Part shown: piece by piece, positions 54,575-63,824 of the stretch
How positions within the stretch are numbered: the stretch's first letter is position 1
How the letters are laid out: each line of letters opens with the position of its first letter
Assembly (NCBI RefSeq): GCF_021390645.1
Contig: NZ_JAJEJT010000005.1
Span: forward strand, 186,001 to 250,000
Reading direction: 5' to 3'
Length of the DNA stretch: 64,000 nt
From: Paraburkholderia flagellata
GTDB lineage: Bacteria; Pseudomonadota; Gammaproteobacteria; Burkholderiales; Burkholderiaceae
Notes under the pieces: model-generated
What the model was told of the DNA's origin: nothing
The model's database searches: none
What the model saw: the letters and a program-made list of their open reading frames with translations, nothing else
Translations under genes and position numbers: made by a program

Positions 54575-55324
54575 ATGAGGATTCTGGTTCCAGTCAAGAG
54601 AGTGGTCGATTACAACGTCAAGGTCCGTGTGAAGTCGGACAACACGGGTGTCGATATAGCGAATGTGAAGATGTCGATGAACCCGTTCGACGAAATCGCC
54701 GTGGAAGAAGCGGTGCGTCTGAAGGAAGCGGGCGTGGCGACGGAAGTCATCGCCGTTTCGGCGGGCGTGGCGCAAGCGCAGGAAACGCTGCGTACGGCGC
54801 TGGCCATCGGCGCGGATCGCGCGATCCTCATCGAGTCGAACGAAGACCTGCAGCCGCTGGCTGTCGCCAAGCTCCTGAAGGCGCTGGTCGACAAGGAACA
54901 GCCGCAGCTCGTGATCCTCGGCAAGCAGGCCATCGACGACGATTCGAACCAGACCGGCCAGATGCTCGCCGCGCTGGCGAGCCTGCCGCAAGCGACGTTC
55001 GCATCGAAGGTGGTGGTCGCCGACGGCAAGGCTACCGTGTCGCGCGAAGTGGATGGCGGCGCGGAAACGCTCTCGCTCACGCTGCCCGCGGTGGTCACGA
55101 CGGATCTGCGCCTGAACGAGCCGCGCTACGTCACGCTGCCGAACATCATGAAGGCGAAGAAGAAGCCCCTCGAAACGCTCAAGCCGGAAGACCTGGGCGT
55201 CGATGTCACGCCGCGTCTGAAGACGCTGAAGGTTGCCGAGCCGCCCAAGCGCAGCGCAGGCGTGAAGGTGCCGGACGTGAAGACGCTGGTCGAGAAGCTG
55301 AAGACCGAAGCCAAGGTGCTGTAA
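54575..55324 (+). CDS. etfB: Electron transfer flavoprotein, beta subunit
   Basis: 249 residues, the standard length. [36 protein letters not shown], and [22 protein letters not shown] (AMP/recognition region) are classic EtfB. Carries electrons from acyl-CoA dehydrogenases or N-demethylases to ETF-ubiquinone oxidoreductase. AAGGAG precedes the ATG. Followed by etfA after 14 bases. Confidence 0.97.
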   Translation: MRILVPVKRVVDYNVKVRVKSDNTGVDIANVKMSMNPFDEIAVEEAVRLKEAGVATEVIAVSAGVAQAQETLRTALAIGADRAILIESNEDLQPLAVAKLLKALVDKEQPQLVILGKQAIDDDSNQTGQMLAALASLPQATFASKVVVADGKATVSREVDGGAETLSLTLPAVVTTDLRLNEPRYVTLPNIMKAKKKPLETLKPEDLGVDVTPRLKTLKVAEPPKRSAGVKVPDVKTLVEKLKTEAKVL

Positions 55325-55338
55325 GGAGCGAGACGAAA

Positions 55339-56280
55339 ATGACGAATCTGGTGAATCTGGTAATAGCTGAACACGACAATCACTCGATCAAGGCCGCGAC
55401 GCTGAACACCGTCGCTGCAGCACAGAAGATTGGCGGCGACGTGCACGTGCTGGTCGCGGGCCACAACGCCCAGGCCGCAGCGGACGCAGCCGCGAAGATC
55501 GCAGGCGTGGCGAAGGTGCTGCTGGCCGACGCGCCGCAACTCGAAGCCGGTCTCGCAGAGAACGTCGAAGCGACGGTTATTGCGATCGCGAAGAACTACT
55601 CGCACATCCTGGCTCCGGCCACGGCTGCGGGCAAGAACGTCACGCCGCGTATCGCCGCGAAGCTCGATGTCGCGCAGATCAGCGACATCACGGCCGTGGA
55701 TTCGCCGGACACGTTCGAGCGTCCGATCTACGCCGGCAATGCAATCGCGACGGTGCAATCGGTCGATCCGGTCAAGGTCATCACCGTACGCACGACGGCG
55801 TTTGACCCCGTTGCTGCAGAAGGCGGCAGTGCAGCGGTCGAGAAGCTCGAAGCGGCAGCGGACAGCGGCCTCACGCAGTTCGTCGGCCGTGAAGTCACGA
55901 AACTCGACCGTCCGGAACTCACGAGCGCGAAGGTCATCGTCTCGGGTGGCCGTGGTCTGGGCAGTGGCGAAAACTACACGAAGGTTCTTGAGCCGCTCGC
56001 CGACAAGCTCAACGCCGCACTCGGCGCTTCGCGCGCAGCAGTCGATGCGGGCTACGTGCCGAACGACTACCAGGTCGGCCAGACCGGCAAGATCGTCGCA
56101 CCGCAACTGTATGTGGCAGTCGGCATCTCGGGCGCGATCCAGCATCTGGCCGGCATGAAAGACTCGAAGGTCATCGTCGCGATCAACAAGGACGAAGAAG
56201 CACCGATCTTCAGCGTGGCAGACTATGGCCTTACCGGCGACTTGTTTGAGCTCATCCCCGAGTTGGTTAAATCTCTTTGA
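55339..56280 (+). CDS. etfA: Electron transfer flavoprotein, alpha subunit
   Basis: 313 residues. The C-terminal FAD domain contains [67 protein letters not shown], the full EtfA signature. Binds FAD and pairs with EtfB. Serves the acyl-CoA dehydrogenases of operon B and possibly the locus E demethylase. Confidence 0.97.
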   Translation: MTNLVNLVIAEHDNHSIKAATLNTVAAAQKIGGDVHVLVAGHNAQAAADAAAKIAGVAKVLLADAPQLEAGLAENVEATVIAIAKNYSHILAPATAAGKNVTPRIAAKLDVAQISDITAVDSPDTFERPIYAGNAIATVQSVDPVKVITVRTTAFDPVAAEGGSAAVEKLEAAADSGLTQFVGREVTKLDRPELTSAKVIVSGGRGLGSGENYTKVLEPLADKLNAALGASRAAVDAGYVPNDYQVGQTGKIVAPQLYVAVGISGAIQHLAGMKDSKVIVAINKDEEAPIFSVADYGLTGDLFELIPELVKSL

Positions 56281-56707
56281 AGCGTGTCGCGTTCAGTGAC
56301 TGGATACGCGCATCGGCGAGCCTCGCATTTGCAATTCGACGCTGATTTCGGCGAGGCTCAGATGTGCTTCGTCACCAACAACGAGAAAACAAGCGCGGCG
56401 CCCAACGTAAGATCTCGCAACTTAACGTAAATTAAATGATCTAACTTTAAATAAGGATTGCGAATATTTTTCGTGTTTAGCTTCCTGGACTGTGACAATG
56501 AACATGCCATCCACGCGGCGCACATTTTCGTCACATCAGGACGTCTCTGATCCGCCGCGAAGGCAGAGGCGCTGCTCGCGCGGCGCCTTCAGGTTGACTA
56601 CCAGCCGAAGCAGGGACTCGGCGGAAAAGCGTGTGTGGCTTTGCGCGAGCGAAACCGGTAGGGGCACGATCTGAAGGCCGCCGTCAACACTGGCCGTGAC
56701 GTCGATA
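56281..56707. other. Intergenic region downstream of etfA with an inverted repeat
   Basis: GAGCCTCGC (56318-56326) and GCGAGGCTC (56351-56359) form a perfect 9-bp inverted repeat with a 24-base loop, 37 bases after etfA; it may end the etf transcript although no U-run follows. An AT-rich stretch (56415-56470) could hold a promoter. No supported gene. Confidence 0.55.
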
Positions 56708-57475
56708 TCAGCTAACGGGGAGCCAGCGACCAGATTCCGGGCAGACGGCGGCGGGTGAACCGTTGAACCAGACCTGCTCTTTCTCGAGATGCTGCGACGT
56801 CGAGGGGGCGATATCGAAGATGACCTTTAGCGCGCTTCCAATATCGGCGTCTTCGATGGGAAGTTCCCACGTCAGGAAAATCTGGTCGAAGTCCTGGTCC
56901 GGGGCGAATTCGGCCGCAGAAAAACTGTCGCTGCCGCGCTGAATGACGCCGTGGGGCTGAACCGGATCGAAAATCACGGCTGTTCCCCGCTTGAGGGGAA
57001 TGCGTTGGCCCGTAAAGGGAAAGTGCAAGTCCAGACCCTTGTCTTCACTCAGGAAGAGATTGCAGAAAGCGGTACCGCCGTATTGTTCGCCATCGTGGTG
57101 ATACCTCGCGCCACGACAGGCCATCAGCGCCATGTCGCTGTCGGCAAGCACCGCGGGCAGTCCCAGGGCGCCCGTCCAGGCGGACATGGCCTGGACGCAG
57201 CGCTTGTAGTCCGGCCAGCGCATTTGCGTGCGCGCCAGATGCATCGCCTCGACATCCCCAGGTTCCAGGGCGAGCCGCACCGCCGTCTCTCTTTGCCAAT
57301 CCGCAAGCACGGCCGCAGAAGGCGCCGGCAGATCGAGCGTTCCGGATAAAACGATGTCACTTACGCGTCGACTGCGGATGGCGTCGCCGCTCCAGAAAAA
57401 GGAGGTCAGGATATTTCGCATTCGATGCTGTCGAAGGGAACTCGTCGAGGCATTGTAACGATTGATCCTGGTCAT
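56708..57475 (-). CDS. Hypothetical protein with a possible 2-oxoglutarate/Fe(II) oxygenase-like core
   Basis: 255 residues, not recognised by name. A double-stranded-beta-helix pattern is suggested by CRGARYHHDGEQYGG (HxD), then LDLHFPFTGQRIPLKRGTAVIFDPVQPHGVI (distal His). That is the order of a facial metal triad. C-terminal part is rich in Phe/Asp. No signal peptide. Stand-alone gene. ATG 57475 used; ATG 57421 is possible. The oxygenase reading is inference. Confidence 0.6.
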   Translation of the reverse strand: MTRINRYNASTSSLRQHRMRNILTSFFWSGDAIRSRRVSDIVLSGTLDLPAPSAAVLADWQRETAVRLALEPGDVEAMHLARTQMRWPDYKRCVQAMSAWTGALGLPAVLADSDMALMACRGARYHHDGEQYGGTAFCNLFLSEDKGLDLHFPFTGQRIPLKRGTAVIFDPVQPHGVIQRGSDSFSAAEFAPDQDFDQIFLTWELPIEDADIGSALKVIFDIAPSTSQHLEKEQVWFNGSPAAVCPESGRWLPVS

Positions 57476-57663
57476 CCGGACAGAGATCGGGCCGACATCG
57501 GACCGCGGGCCGGCGCGTCAGCCCATCGCCAGGCGTAGTCCAGTGAAATCGTGCTCCGCTACCTTCGCAGTCAGCGCCCGAGGATGGCTCTCAAGGCGCG
57601 TGTGGGAGCATCGAGGGTAAGCGCGCCAGCCAACCAAAAGATTTCGCGCAAGCCTGACATCAG

Positions 57664-57801
57664 TTAGCGGCCGCTTTCCAGCGAGCGCATCCGGTGTTCG
57701 AGCTCGGCAATGTCTCGAGCGCCTGCAAGGTACTCGTCATTGCGGCTTTGTTCAGCGCGCTCGAACCAGCGGCTAACCCGTGTAAGGAGGAAGGCAAACA
57801 T
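57664..57801 (-). CDS. DUF3563 small protein
   Basis: 45 residues: MFAFLLTRVSRWFER at the N-terminus, then NDEYLAGARDIAELEHRMRSLE. This is the DUF3563 pattern (an amphipathic start, YLA...D..ELE.R.R.LE), common in Burkholderiaceae and of unknown function. AGGAG lies six bases before the ATG. A 15-bp palindrome precedes it. Confidence 0.85.
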   Translation of the reverse strand: MFAFLLTRVSRWFERAEQSRNDEYLAGARDIAELEHRMRSLESGR

Positions 57802-57823
57802 AATAATCTCCTGAAAGTTGTTC

Positions 57824-57838
57824 ACCAGTGACACTGGT
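57824..57838. promoter_or_regulatory. Perfect palindrome ACCAGTG-A-CACTGGT upstream of the DUF3563 gene
   Basis: Fifteen bases, exact symmetry, 23 bases before the DUF3563 ATG and next to its ribosome site. Likely an operator or a leader hairpin. Binding protein unknown. Confidence 0.5.
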
Positions 57839-57916
57839 CGAACTTGACACTATGCATGTGCGTTGCGGCCGTTCTATTGCGCTGTTCGACGATTCAATCT
57901 TAGGCGGCCAGTATGC

Positions 57917-57944
57917 TTACGTATACTTATCGTTTTTTACGTAA
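57917..57944. promoter_or_regulatory. Inverted repeat TTACGTA-N14-TACGTAA before a LysR gene
   Basis: Exact 7-bp arms at 57917-57923 and 57938-57944 in an AT-rich patch, about 50 bases before the LysR start. A candidate autoregulatory site. Confidence 0.5.
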
Positions 57945-57994
57945 TACATTAGTAATTCTGTTGAATCGATCTGTTCTTTCAGGAGGTACCTGCC

Positions 57995-58897
57995 TTGGAG
58001 CTCGGTCGAATGCGGGCACTCCTGGAGTTGGCGCGGTGTGGCACGATTGCCGCTGCCGCCGAAGCTCTGTTCCTTACGCCCTCAGCGGTTTCACAGCAGA
58101 TCGCACAACTTGAAGATGAGGCGGGCGTCACGCTCACGGAGCGCATCGGCCGCAGGGTCAGGCTTACGCCCGCGGGCCACGCACTGGTGGGCTACGCCGA
58201 GCGGCTGATGGTTGTGCTGGACGAAGCTCGCTCGGAAATGGCAGAGCTTCGGCGTGAGATCGCCGGCGAGCTGCGCGTTGCCGCGTTTCAGTCGATCGCC
58301 TCGGTTGTCCTACCTGACACGGTCAAGACGCTGCAGCACGCGTATCCGCGTCTGGCGATCGCAATCGAAGAATTGGAGGCAATTGATGGGGTCGCGGCAC
58401 TGCGGTCCTGGAGAACGGACATCGCCTTGATTGACGATCTCTCAATCGTGGCGGGCGAGAATCGGGAAAACATCGCGATTGTGCCGCTGGCCGAGGATGT
58501 CTGGTACGTGACACTGTCGACCGACCATCCGCTGAGCAAAAAGCCGTCGCTCAGCCTGGCCGATCTCAAGGACGAAACCTGGGCGATCGAATCGACCGGT
58601 GGACCCTCTGGCAGCTTCGTAGCCGACTTGTGCCGCCGCGCCGGGTACGAGCCTCGGACCAACGCCATATGCCGTGGATCGGAGATGATCGAAGCGATGG
58701 TGGCCTCCGGCTGCTCTGTGTCAGTCGTCCCTGGACTCAGGAGGCTACGCTTACCTCCGGGCGTCGCATGGGTAAAGCTGAGGCCGGAGCTTCGCCGAAA
58801 AATCTACGTCGCTTATCGCCGCGGCGAACGCAACCATCCAATGGTCAAAGTGTTCGTCGCGGAAATCGTGCGAACGGCCGCTAAACTCCTCAGTTAG
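57995..58897 (+). CDS. LysR-family transcriptional regulator
   Basis: 300 residues. HTH: ALLELARCGTIAAAAEALFLTPSAVSQQIAQLEDEAG; effector domain begins GELRVAAFQSIASVVLP. TTG start, well supported by AGGAGGT at the right distance. No metabolic operon adjoins it; the divergent neighbour is the DUF3563 gene, so its target is unclear. Confidence 0.92.
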   Translation: MELGRMRALLELARCGTIAAAAEALFLTPSAVSQQIAQLEDEAGVTLTERIGRRVRLTPAGHALVGYAERLMVVLDEARSEMAELRREIAGELRVAAFQSIASVVLPDTVKTLQHAYPRLAIAIEELEAIDGVAALRSWRTDIALIDDLSIVAGENRENIAIVPLAEDVWYVTLSTDHPLSKKPSLSLADLKDETWAIESTGGPSGSFVADLCRRAGYEPRTNAICRGSEMIEAMVASGCSVSVVPGLRRLRLPPGVAWVKLRPELRRKIYVAYRRGERNHPMVKVFVAEIVRTAAKLLS

Positions 58898-59317
58898 CAA
58901 GCGCGCGGCCGGAGTTCAGCCAATTTATCGCATTTTATGGATGTTTCCGAACATTAATTTCATGCTTCGGCCAGCAAGCCATCGAGCGAAGAGAGCTTGG
59001 ACTCGGCCCGCGCATTGAAGTCCTCGACCTCGCCGATCACCGCGCGGAGTTGGTGCTCGCTCTCGATATCCACTGGTATCGTCGTGGCGCGGATCGGTCA
59101 ATTCGGAACGGGTGTCGAGAAAATCGCCACTACACTTGACGACAGTCTTCGGACACGAAAACGGGCGCATGGCAGGCGAAAGTCATGAGCACCCGTTGGG
59201 ATCCCTTTGTCGACATACTGAACTAGACTTAGCCGCCGACCGATGAGTCCGCGCAGTTCTGCCGAAGCGTTTCCCGAATTCTTACGCGTGTGAAGCAAAA
59301 GAAATGTGGGAGGGGGC
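58898..59317. other. Intergenic region, possible C-terminal gene scrap
   Basis: No intact gene. On the minus strand a 37-codon frame (58960-59073) encodes AVIGEVEDFNARAESKLSSLDGLLAEA, protein-like in composition but cut off by an in-frame stop just upstream of its first start. It may be the tail of a lost gene. Confidence 0.4.
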
Positions 59318-59599
59318 ATGCGAGCATTGATCGTGTTGTTGACCGGTTGCCTTATTCAGGTCAGTGCGTTGGCGGATGAGGACGTGGCGCTCACGCGCGA
59401 GGAGGCACTTTCTATGGTGCCGGGATCGACCATGAGTCGGATCGGGCAAAATGGTGGCGTTCGTGAATGGACTAATGACGCGGACGGAACCGCGACAGTT
59501 AGCCGACTGCCAGGTCCCGGGTCGAAACAGGGAGTGCGGAAAGCTCAGGCACGATGGTCGATTTCGGATGACGGTCGATATTGTCTCGACGAAGATTAG
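59318..59599 (+). pseudogene. Small exported protein with an apparent internal amber stop
   Basis: The frame starts at ATG after GGGAGG and has a signal peptide (MRALIVLLTGCLIQVSALA). EEALSMVPGSTMSRIGQNGGVREW and ARWSISDDGRYCLDED resemble the DUF995-like layout of small periplasmic proteins. It stops at TAG (59597-59599), but the frame stays open for 26 more codons to 59680, encoding GHWCSRVARDPDGKLRL, which looks like the missing C-terminal part. TAG may have arisen from TGG. Function unknown. Confidence 0.6.
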
Positions 59600-59680
59600 T
59601 CTACAGCGCAGGGTGGCCCAGGGCATTGGTGCTCCCGTGTTGCGCGCGATCCGGACGGGAAACTGCGCCTGCTGCGCTGA

Positions 59681-60329
59681 CCATGATGTTGAGGAAAACC
59701 TCACCTTCGGGCTCCGGCGAACGAAAAGAACCTTGCTGCCCGAGGAGCAACCCGTCACGCGCAGGTTGCGGCAGACGTTTGCTCGAACGAAACCCCGGTC
59801 TTGACGGGATCCACCTCAACAGTGGTTTGCTACGATATGTGGGCAGTACCGTTTTCCCGCCACGGGATGGCCGATAAGCGGCTGGAGGCAGCCACTGCTG
59901 ATGTTTTGGGCGATTGGCCGCAGCGGCGTCAACAAGCGCTTGAGCACAGAGGCGGTGACACGTCCTGTCTACGTCCAGTCATGGATAATCTATCACTCGT
60001 AGTACTACGAAATTTACTATAAGCTTTATGATCAATGTTTAGTAGGATTGCAAATTATCTGTCTTCGATCTGATCATTCAACAGACCGCGTCGAGCATGG
60101 AAGCAGATTCCGGGCAGCGTGAAGCAAAAACGCCGACAATGCCCGACCACGCCAGCTCGCTTTGTCGGCGGTGGACTGGTGTTAGGTCATCAGCACACTG
60201 GGACGGTCCGGACAGTGCTGCTCTCCGGCAGCGGAATGGCATGGCTGTCGGTGCGGTATCATCGAAACGATGCGGCGCTCCGTTCCGGCACGTCGGCAGA
60301 CTCCTCAGGAACCTACGGGACAAAGACGC
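59681..60329. other. Intergenic region, no supported gene
   Basis: About 650 bases. GC drops sharply at 59995-60080 (AATTTACTATAAGCTTTATG), suggesting a promoter or foreign DNA. I see no gene, tRNA or strong repeat. Confidence 0.6.
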
Positions 60330-60821
60330 ATGAAGACGCTGCTGATCGTCTATCACACGATGACGGGGGGCACACGGCAAATGGCCGAGGCAGCGGCCAC
60401 CGCTGCGCGCGAGCAATCGGGAGTCACGGTCAGACTCCAGCTTGCGGACGAAACGCAGCCGGACGATGTGCTCGCCGCCGATGGCTATCTCTTCGCGACG
60501 CCGGAGAATCTCGCGGCCATGTCCGGGCTGATGAAGGACTTCTTCGACCGCAGCTACTACGCGGCGCTCGACCGTGTAAACGGTCGACCTTATGCGGTCA
60601 TGATCTGCGCGGGCAGTGACGGGCAGAACGCGCTGCGCCAGATCGATCGCATTGCAGCGGGCTGGCGGTTGAAGGCGGTGGCAGAGGGCGTCATTGTATG
60701 CACGCATGCGCAGACGCCCGAGCGCATCCTCGCGCCCAAGACCATTGGCGCTGACGATCTTGCACGTTGCGCCGAGCTTGGCGCGGGGCTTGCGGCGGGG
60801 ATTGCCATGGGGATTTTTTGA
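60330..60821 (+). CDS. Flavodoxin-like NAD(P)H-dependent oxidoreductase
   Basis: 163 residues. N-terminal FMN phosphate loop VYHTMTGGTRQMAEA, then DGYLFATPENLAAMSGLMKDFFDRSYY, a flavodoxin-fold reductase pattern, and AGSDGQNALRQIDRI. Probably reduces quinones or acts as an electron carrier in the cytoplasm. ATG 60330; ribosome site weak. No co-transcribed partner seen. Confidence 0.85.
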   Translation: MKTLLIVYHTMTGGTRQMAEAAATAAREQSGVTVRLQLADETQPDDVLAADGYLFATPENLAAMSGLMKDFFDRSYYAALDRVNGRPYAVMICAGSDGQNALRQIDRIAAGWRLKAVAEGVIVCTHAQTPERILAPKTIGADDLARCAELGAGLAAGIAMGIF

Positions 60822-61344
60822 GTCACGCGTGCGCTGTCCGCGTATTTCTCGTGCCGCTCGATTCGCCGGATTGCAAGTCCTAATCTGAATTTCGCTCTCC
60901 AGAGCGTGTACAGCGTAACGCCTATGGCGAAGTCTGCGAGCGCGCTGTAGCGGTTGTTTTGCCCCGCGGGGTAATCTCATTGTAGTTGATAAAGCAACTA
61001 CAATATCGAGACCTCTCCGAAACGCGTGCAAGTCAACTCGCAGGGTGATCCAGGCGAAGTGCCTGGGGAGCCAGTAGCCAACGAGGAACCTCGTGCGTCA
61101 TGAGACCTGGCGGCAGCAAGGCGTTTGGCCCTGTCTACCCGCACTACAACGCATCAAAGTTCTTTGTAAGCCGCACCAACTGTCAGATGACGCGATAGAC
61201 GGGGGCTCTTTGCTTTTCGTGCATTTTTCCGGTTAGAGCGACTCAAGCCTAGCGAGCCTTTGCCTTGCGGCCCTATAAAAACTCTGTTTGCAATCAATCA
61301 CATGCTGACTGCGTCGACGTGACATCCAGACCGGAATCGTTGTT
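60822..61344. other. Intergenic region: IS5-like scrap, 9-bp palindrome and hairpin-rich stretch
   Basis: Minus-strand 60895-60966 encodes GQNNRYSALADFAIGVTLYTL, reminiscent of the RYSxLAIxTxLTL block of IS5-type transposases. ATTGTAGTT (60979-60987) and AACTACAAT (60996-61004) are exact inverted arms. From 61015 to 61110 hairpins such as CCAGGC-GAAGT-GCCTGG and CGAG-GAAC-CTCG follow, suggesting structured RNA or an intron remnant. No open gene follows. Confidence 0.35.
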
Positions 61345-62196
61345 CTAGCCTGCCGCGACGAGCAAGCCGATAACGCCAAGCAGAACCAGGACGAGCACGC
61401 CATATCCGGCGTGCAGATAGCGGGCCTGCCGCTTGTAGCGCGCGGCGTGCATGGGTGCGAAGTCTTTCATGCGCTTGTCGAATATGCTGATCGGGTTCGC
61501 ATTGTGATCGGCATACCGCTCGCGGTTGCGCTCGTAAATGAGGCGTTGCGACTCCTCGACCTTGCCCTGTTCCACCAGTTCGGTCGAGCGCGAGCTTTTC
61601 TTGATGCGGTGGAGGTAAAGCGGCTCCCTGATGTACTGCACATGCGCATCCGGGCCGAGCAGGCGCACATAGAATTCCCAGTACTCGAACCCATGCACCA
61701 TTTCCGGCGCATAGCCCCCCGCGCGCTGGAACGCCTCGCGGCGGTACATGGTCGTTTTGACGATCAAGTTTTGCCAGAGGAGCTTTTCGTAGCTGTACTC
61801 CGCCGACCGCCAGACCTTGCGGTTTTCACCGAAGCTCCGCGTACCGGTATGCACAAGCACGGTATTGGGGAACGCCTCGAAACACTCGACGGCGCGCTTG
61901 AGATAGTCAGGGTGGATTTTGTCGTTACCATCAAGCGGCACAAAGAGCGAGCCGCTCGCCTGGAAGAAACCGAAGTTGTGCGCCGCCGCGACGCCGCCGT
62001 TTTCCCTGGTCAATGACAGGATGCGGCTGTCTTTCTTCGCGTAGGCGTCGACGATGGCCTTGGAGCCGTCGGTCGAGCTGTCATTCACGACGATGCACTC
62101 CCAGTCGGTGTATGACTGCGCGACCAAGGAATCAAGGGCCTCAGCGATGAACGCCTCCTGATTGAAGCAGGGGACAACGATGGAAACTGTAGGCAT
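61345..62196 (-). CDS. Family 2 glycosyltransferase with C-terminal membrane helix
   Basis: 283 residues. GT-A fold: PTVSIVVPCFNQEAFIAEALDSLVAQSYTDWECIVVNDSSTDGS, with metal motif DGND. A single helix at the end (VLVLVLLGVIGLLVAAG) anchors it to the inner membrane. Transfers a sugar to a lipid or protein acceptor. ATG 62196 used, an upstream in-frame start being outside the fold. No sugar-gene cluster around it. Confidence 0.9.
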   Translation of the reverse strand: MPTVSIVVPCFNQEAFIAEALDSLVAQSYTDWECIVVNDSSTDGSKAIVDAYAKKDSRILSLTRENGGVAAAHNFGFFQASGSLFVPLDGNDKIHPDYLKRAVECFEAFPNTVLVHTGTRSFGENRKVWRSAEYSYEKLLWQNLIVKTTMYRREAFQRAGGYAPEMVHGFEYWEFYVRLLGPDAHVQYIREPLYLHRIKKSSRSTELVEQGKVEESQRLIYERNRERYADHNANPISIFDKRMKDFAPMHAARYKRQARYLHAGYGVLVLVLLGVIGLLVAAG

Positions 62197-62516
62197 GGCG
62201 AAGTGTGGTGGGTTTGCAGGCCGCTTTGCTGCGGCCTTCGGAATGCCAACGGATTTTAACCGACTGGACGCGCCGGGATGGCCGGGCTTCAGAATGGGTC
62301 GATGACCGGCCGGTGCGGAGAGCCGCCGAAGCTTTTCGCCCTCACAGGAAGCAACACGGACGCGCGCCAGGAACACCGTGACCGAGCTATCTCGCATGAG
62401 GCTATGCAGGGAGACCGGTCATCGGGAAGCAGGCGCAGGATGCGTCAACATTCCGCCAGTCAGTCAACGCCGGGAGACGCGCCACAGACGGGACGAATCC
62501 AGACCCACACCGCACG
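62197..62516. other. Intergenic region, no supported gene
   Basis: 320 bases between two minus-strand genes. Nothing recognised on either strand. Confidence 0.5.
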
Positions 62517-63824
62517 TCAGCGGCCAAATTTTCTGAGCCAGGACACCGGGAGCCCGTTTTTCAAGGGGATCTCACCCGGTCCCCGAGCGGCTCGTGGCGG
62601 CCCGGTTCGAACGGGTCGGACATCCATGCGTTTCAGGCGGCTCTTTGCCGCTTCAACCAACGTTGTTCTCACCTGCACCCGGGTTGCTTCGTCGGCAATA
62701 AAGCTCGCGATTTCGTCCATCGCCAAAGCCATGAGCGCATCGCGCTTCTCTGGCTGCAGTTGGAGCCAGGGGCCCCACGGATCGATCGGGATCCGCTTTC
62801 CGCCAATGATGGTCCACCCGCCTGCGTCACTCGCCACTCCCCCGAGTAGGGTCCCGACAAGTATCGGCAACGGTAAGCGCTGCAACCATTGCCAGCCTGA
62901 AGCGGGCGTGAGCATGAACGCCGTCGGAACGCCGTTGAGCTTCCCCATTCCGATGATTTGCCCGCTTGCGTTGATATCGAACGTATATGACAGTTGCCAT
63001 CCCGGCTCGGAAATCAACGTGTCCAGCAGCGTGGTCGTCCCGTTTTGATAAACGAACGCTGATTGCGTCATCGGCTGACCGCCAAACAGGCAGGTGCCGA
63101 CCACGACGCCACTGTTGTTGATCGCCTGTGCCGTACCCTGAATCGCTCCGGCGGGCAGTGGGATCGCCTGGAAGACCGGTGTCGCCTGACGTGAATCGCA
63201 TATTCCGGGAACTTCGTTGTATGTAGGGGGCGTACCAGATGAGCCACAGACAATCCCATCGTCGTTGATGCCGTAGGCCGCTGCCATTGCATTCAGCGTC
63301 TTCGTGGTGCCGTTCGTAACGCTATAGACCGAAACCTTTCCTTCAACATCTAATCCGAGCGCTTCGCCCGGGTTGTTGATCACTGAAAGGTTGACCCCCG
63401 GAACGGTCGCAAAGAGACGCTTCGCGGGCACGCTGTATAGGAAGCCATTCCCGCTTCTGCCACCGCCACACACGAGGCCGTCATCGTTCACGTCGGCCGC
63501 CCATGAGGCCGTGCCAACCAGGGGCGAGAGGTCCGTCACGTTGCCAGTGTCGACAACGATGGCGGATATGGTTGCATAGCTGTCCGGTGTCGTGCCTCCC
63601 ACAGCGACAAGGCCGTCGTTGATTCCCCAGAGGGTGCTGTTATTCGGAGGCGGAAGCGTGGAGGCGAGCAATCCGTCTAGCCACTGCGCGCCAACCCCCA
63701 ACGGCATCTCGTCGACGCTCACTGATGCGACTCCGGCCGCCTGGCCATCATTACCCAATGAGAATGCTTCCGCGCTTGGCATCGCCGCCGGGTCGGGCCC
63801 CAGAATTGGCATTAAGGAATACAT
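62517..63824 (-). CDS. HAF-repeat (extracellular repeat) family protein
   Basis: 435 residues. Repeated units end in the pattern IND.G.VVG (LWGINDGLVAVG, AADVNDDGLVCGG, AYGINDDGIVCG, AINNSGVVVGTC, DINASGQIIGMG), the HAF/PATR repeat that builds a beta-propeller. No clear signal peptide, and a charged C-terminal tail (RSRLKRMDVRPVRTGPPRAARG). Role unknown. AGGAGG six bases before the ATG. Confidence 0.85.
   Translation of the reverse strand: MYSLMPILGPDPAAMPSAEAFSLGNDGQAAGVASVSVDEMPLGVGAQWLDGLLASTLPPPNNSTLWGINDGLVAVGGTTPDSYATISAIVVDTGNVTDLSPLVGTASWAADVNDDGLVCGGGRSGNGFLYSVPAKRLFATVPGVNLSVINNPGEALGLDVEGKVSVYSVTNGTTKTLNAMAAAYGINDDGIVCGSSGTPPTYNEVPGICDSRQATPVFQAIPLPAGAIQGTAQAINNSGVVVGTCLFGGQPMTQSAFVYQNGTTTLLDTLISEPGWQLSYTFDINASGQIIGMGKLNGVPTAFMLTPASGWQWLQRLPLPILVGTLLGGVASDAGGWTIIGGKRIPIDPWGPWLQLQPEKRDALMALAMDEIASFIADEATRVQVRTTLVEAAKSRLKRMDVRPVRTGPPRAARGPGEIPLKNGLPVSWLRKFGR

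Noticed and set aside
56560..56650. Short peptide AEALLARRLQVDYQPKQG resembling the start of an EAL domain
   Set aside because: Only about 15 residues match and stops follow. No catalytic EAL motif, so a chance resemblance cannot be excluded.
59801..60022. 73-codon plus-strand frame after the interrupted exported protein
   Set aside because: No recognisable motif, weak start, and it ends in the low-GC stretch; treated as non-coding.
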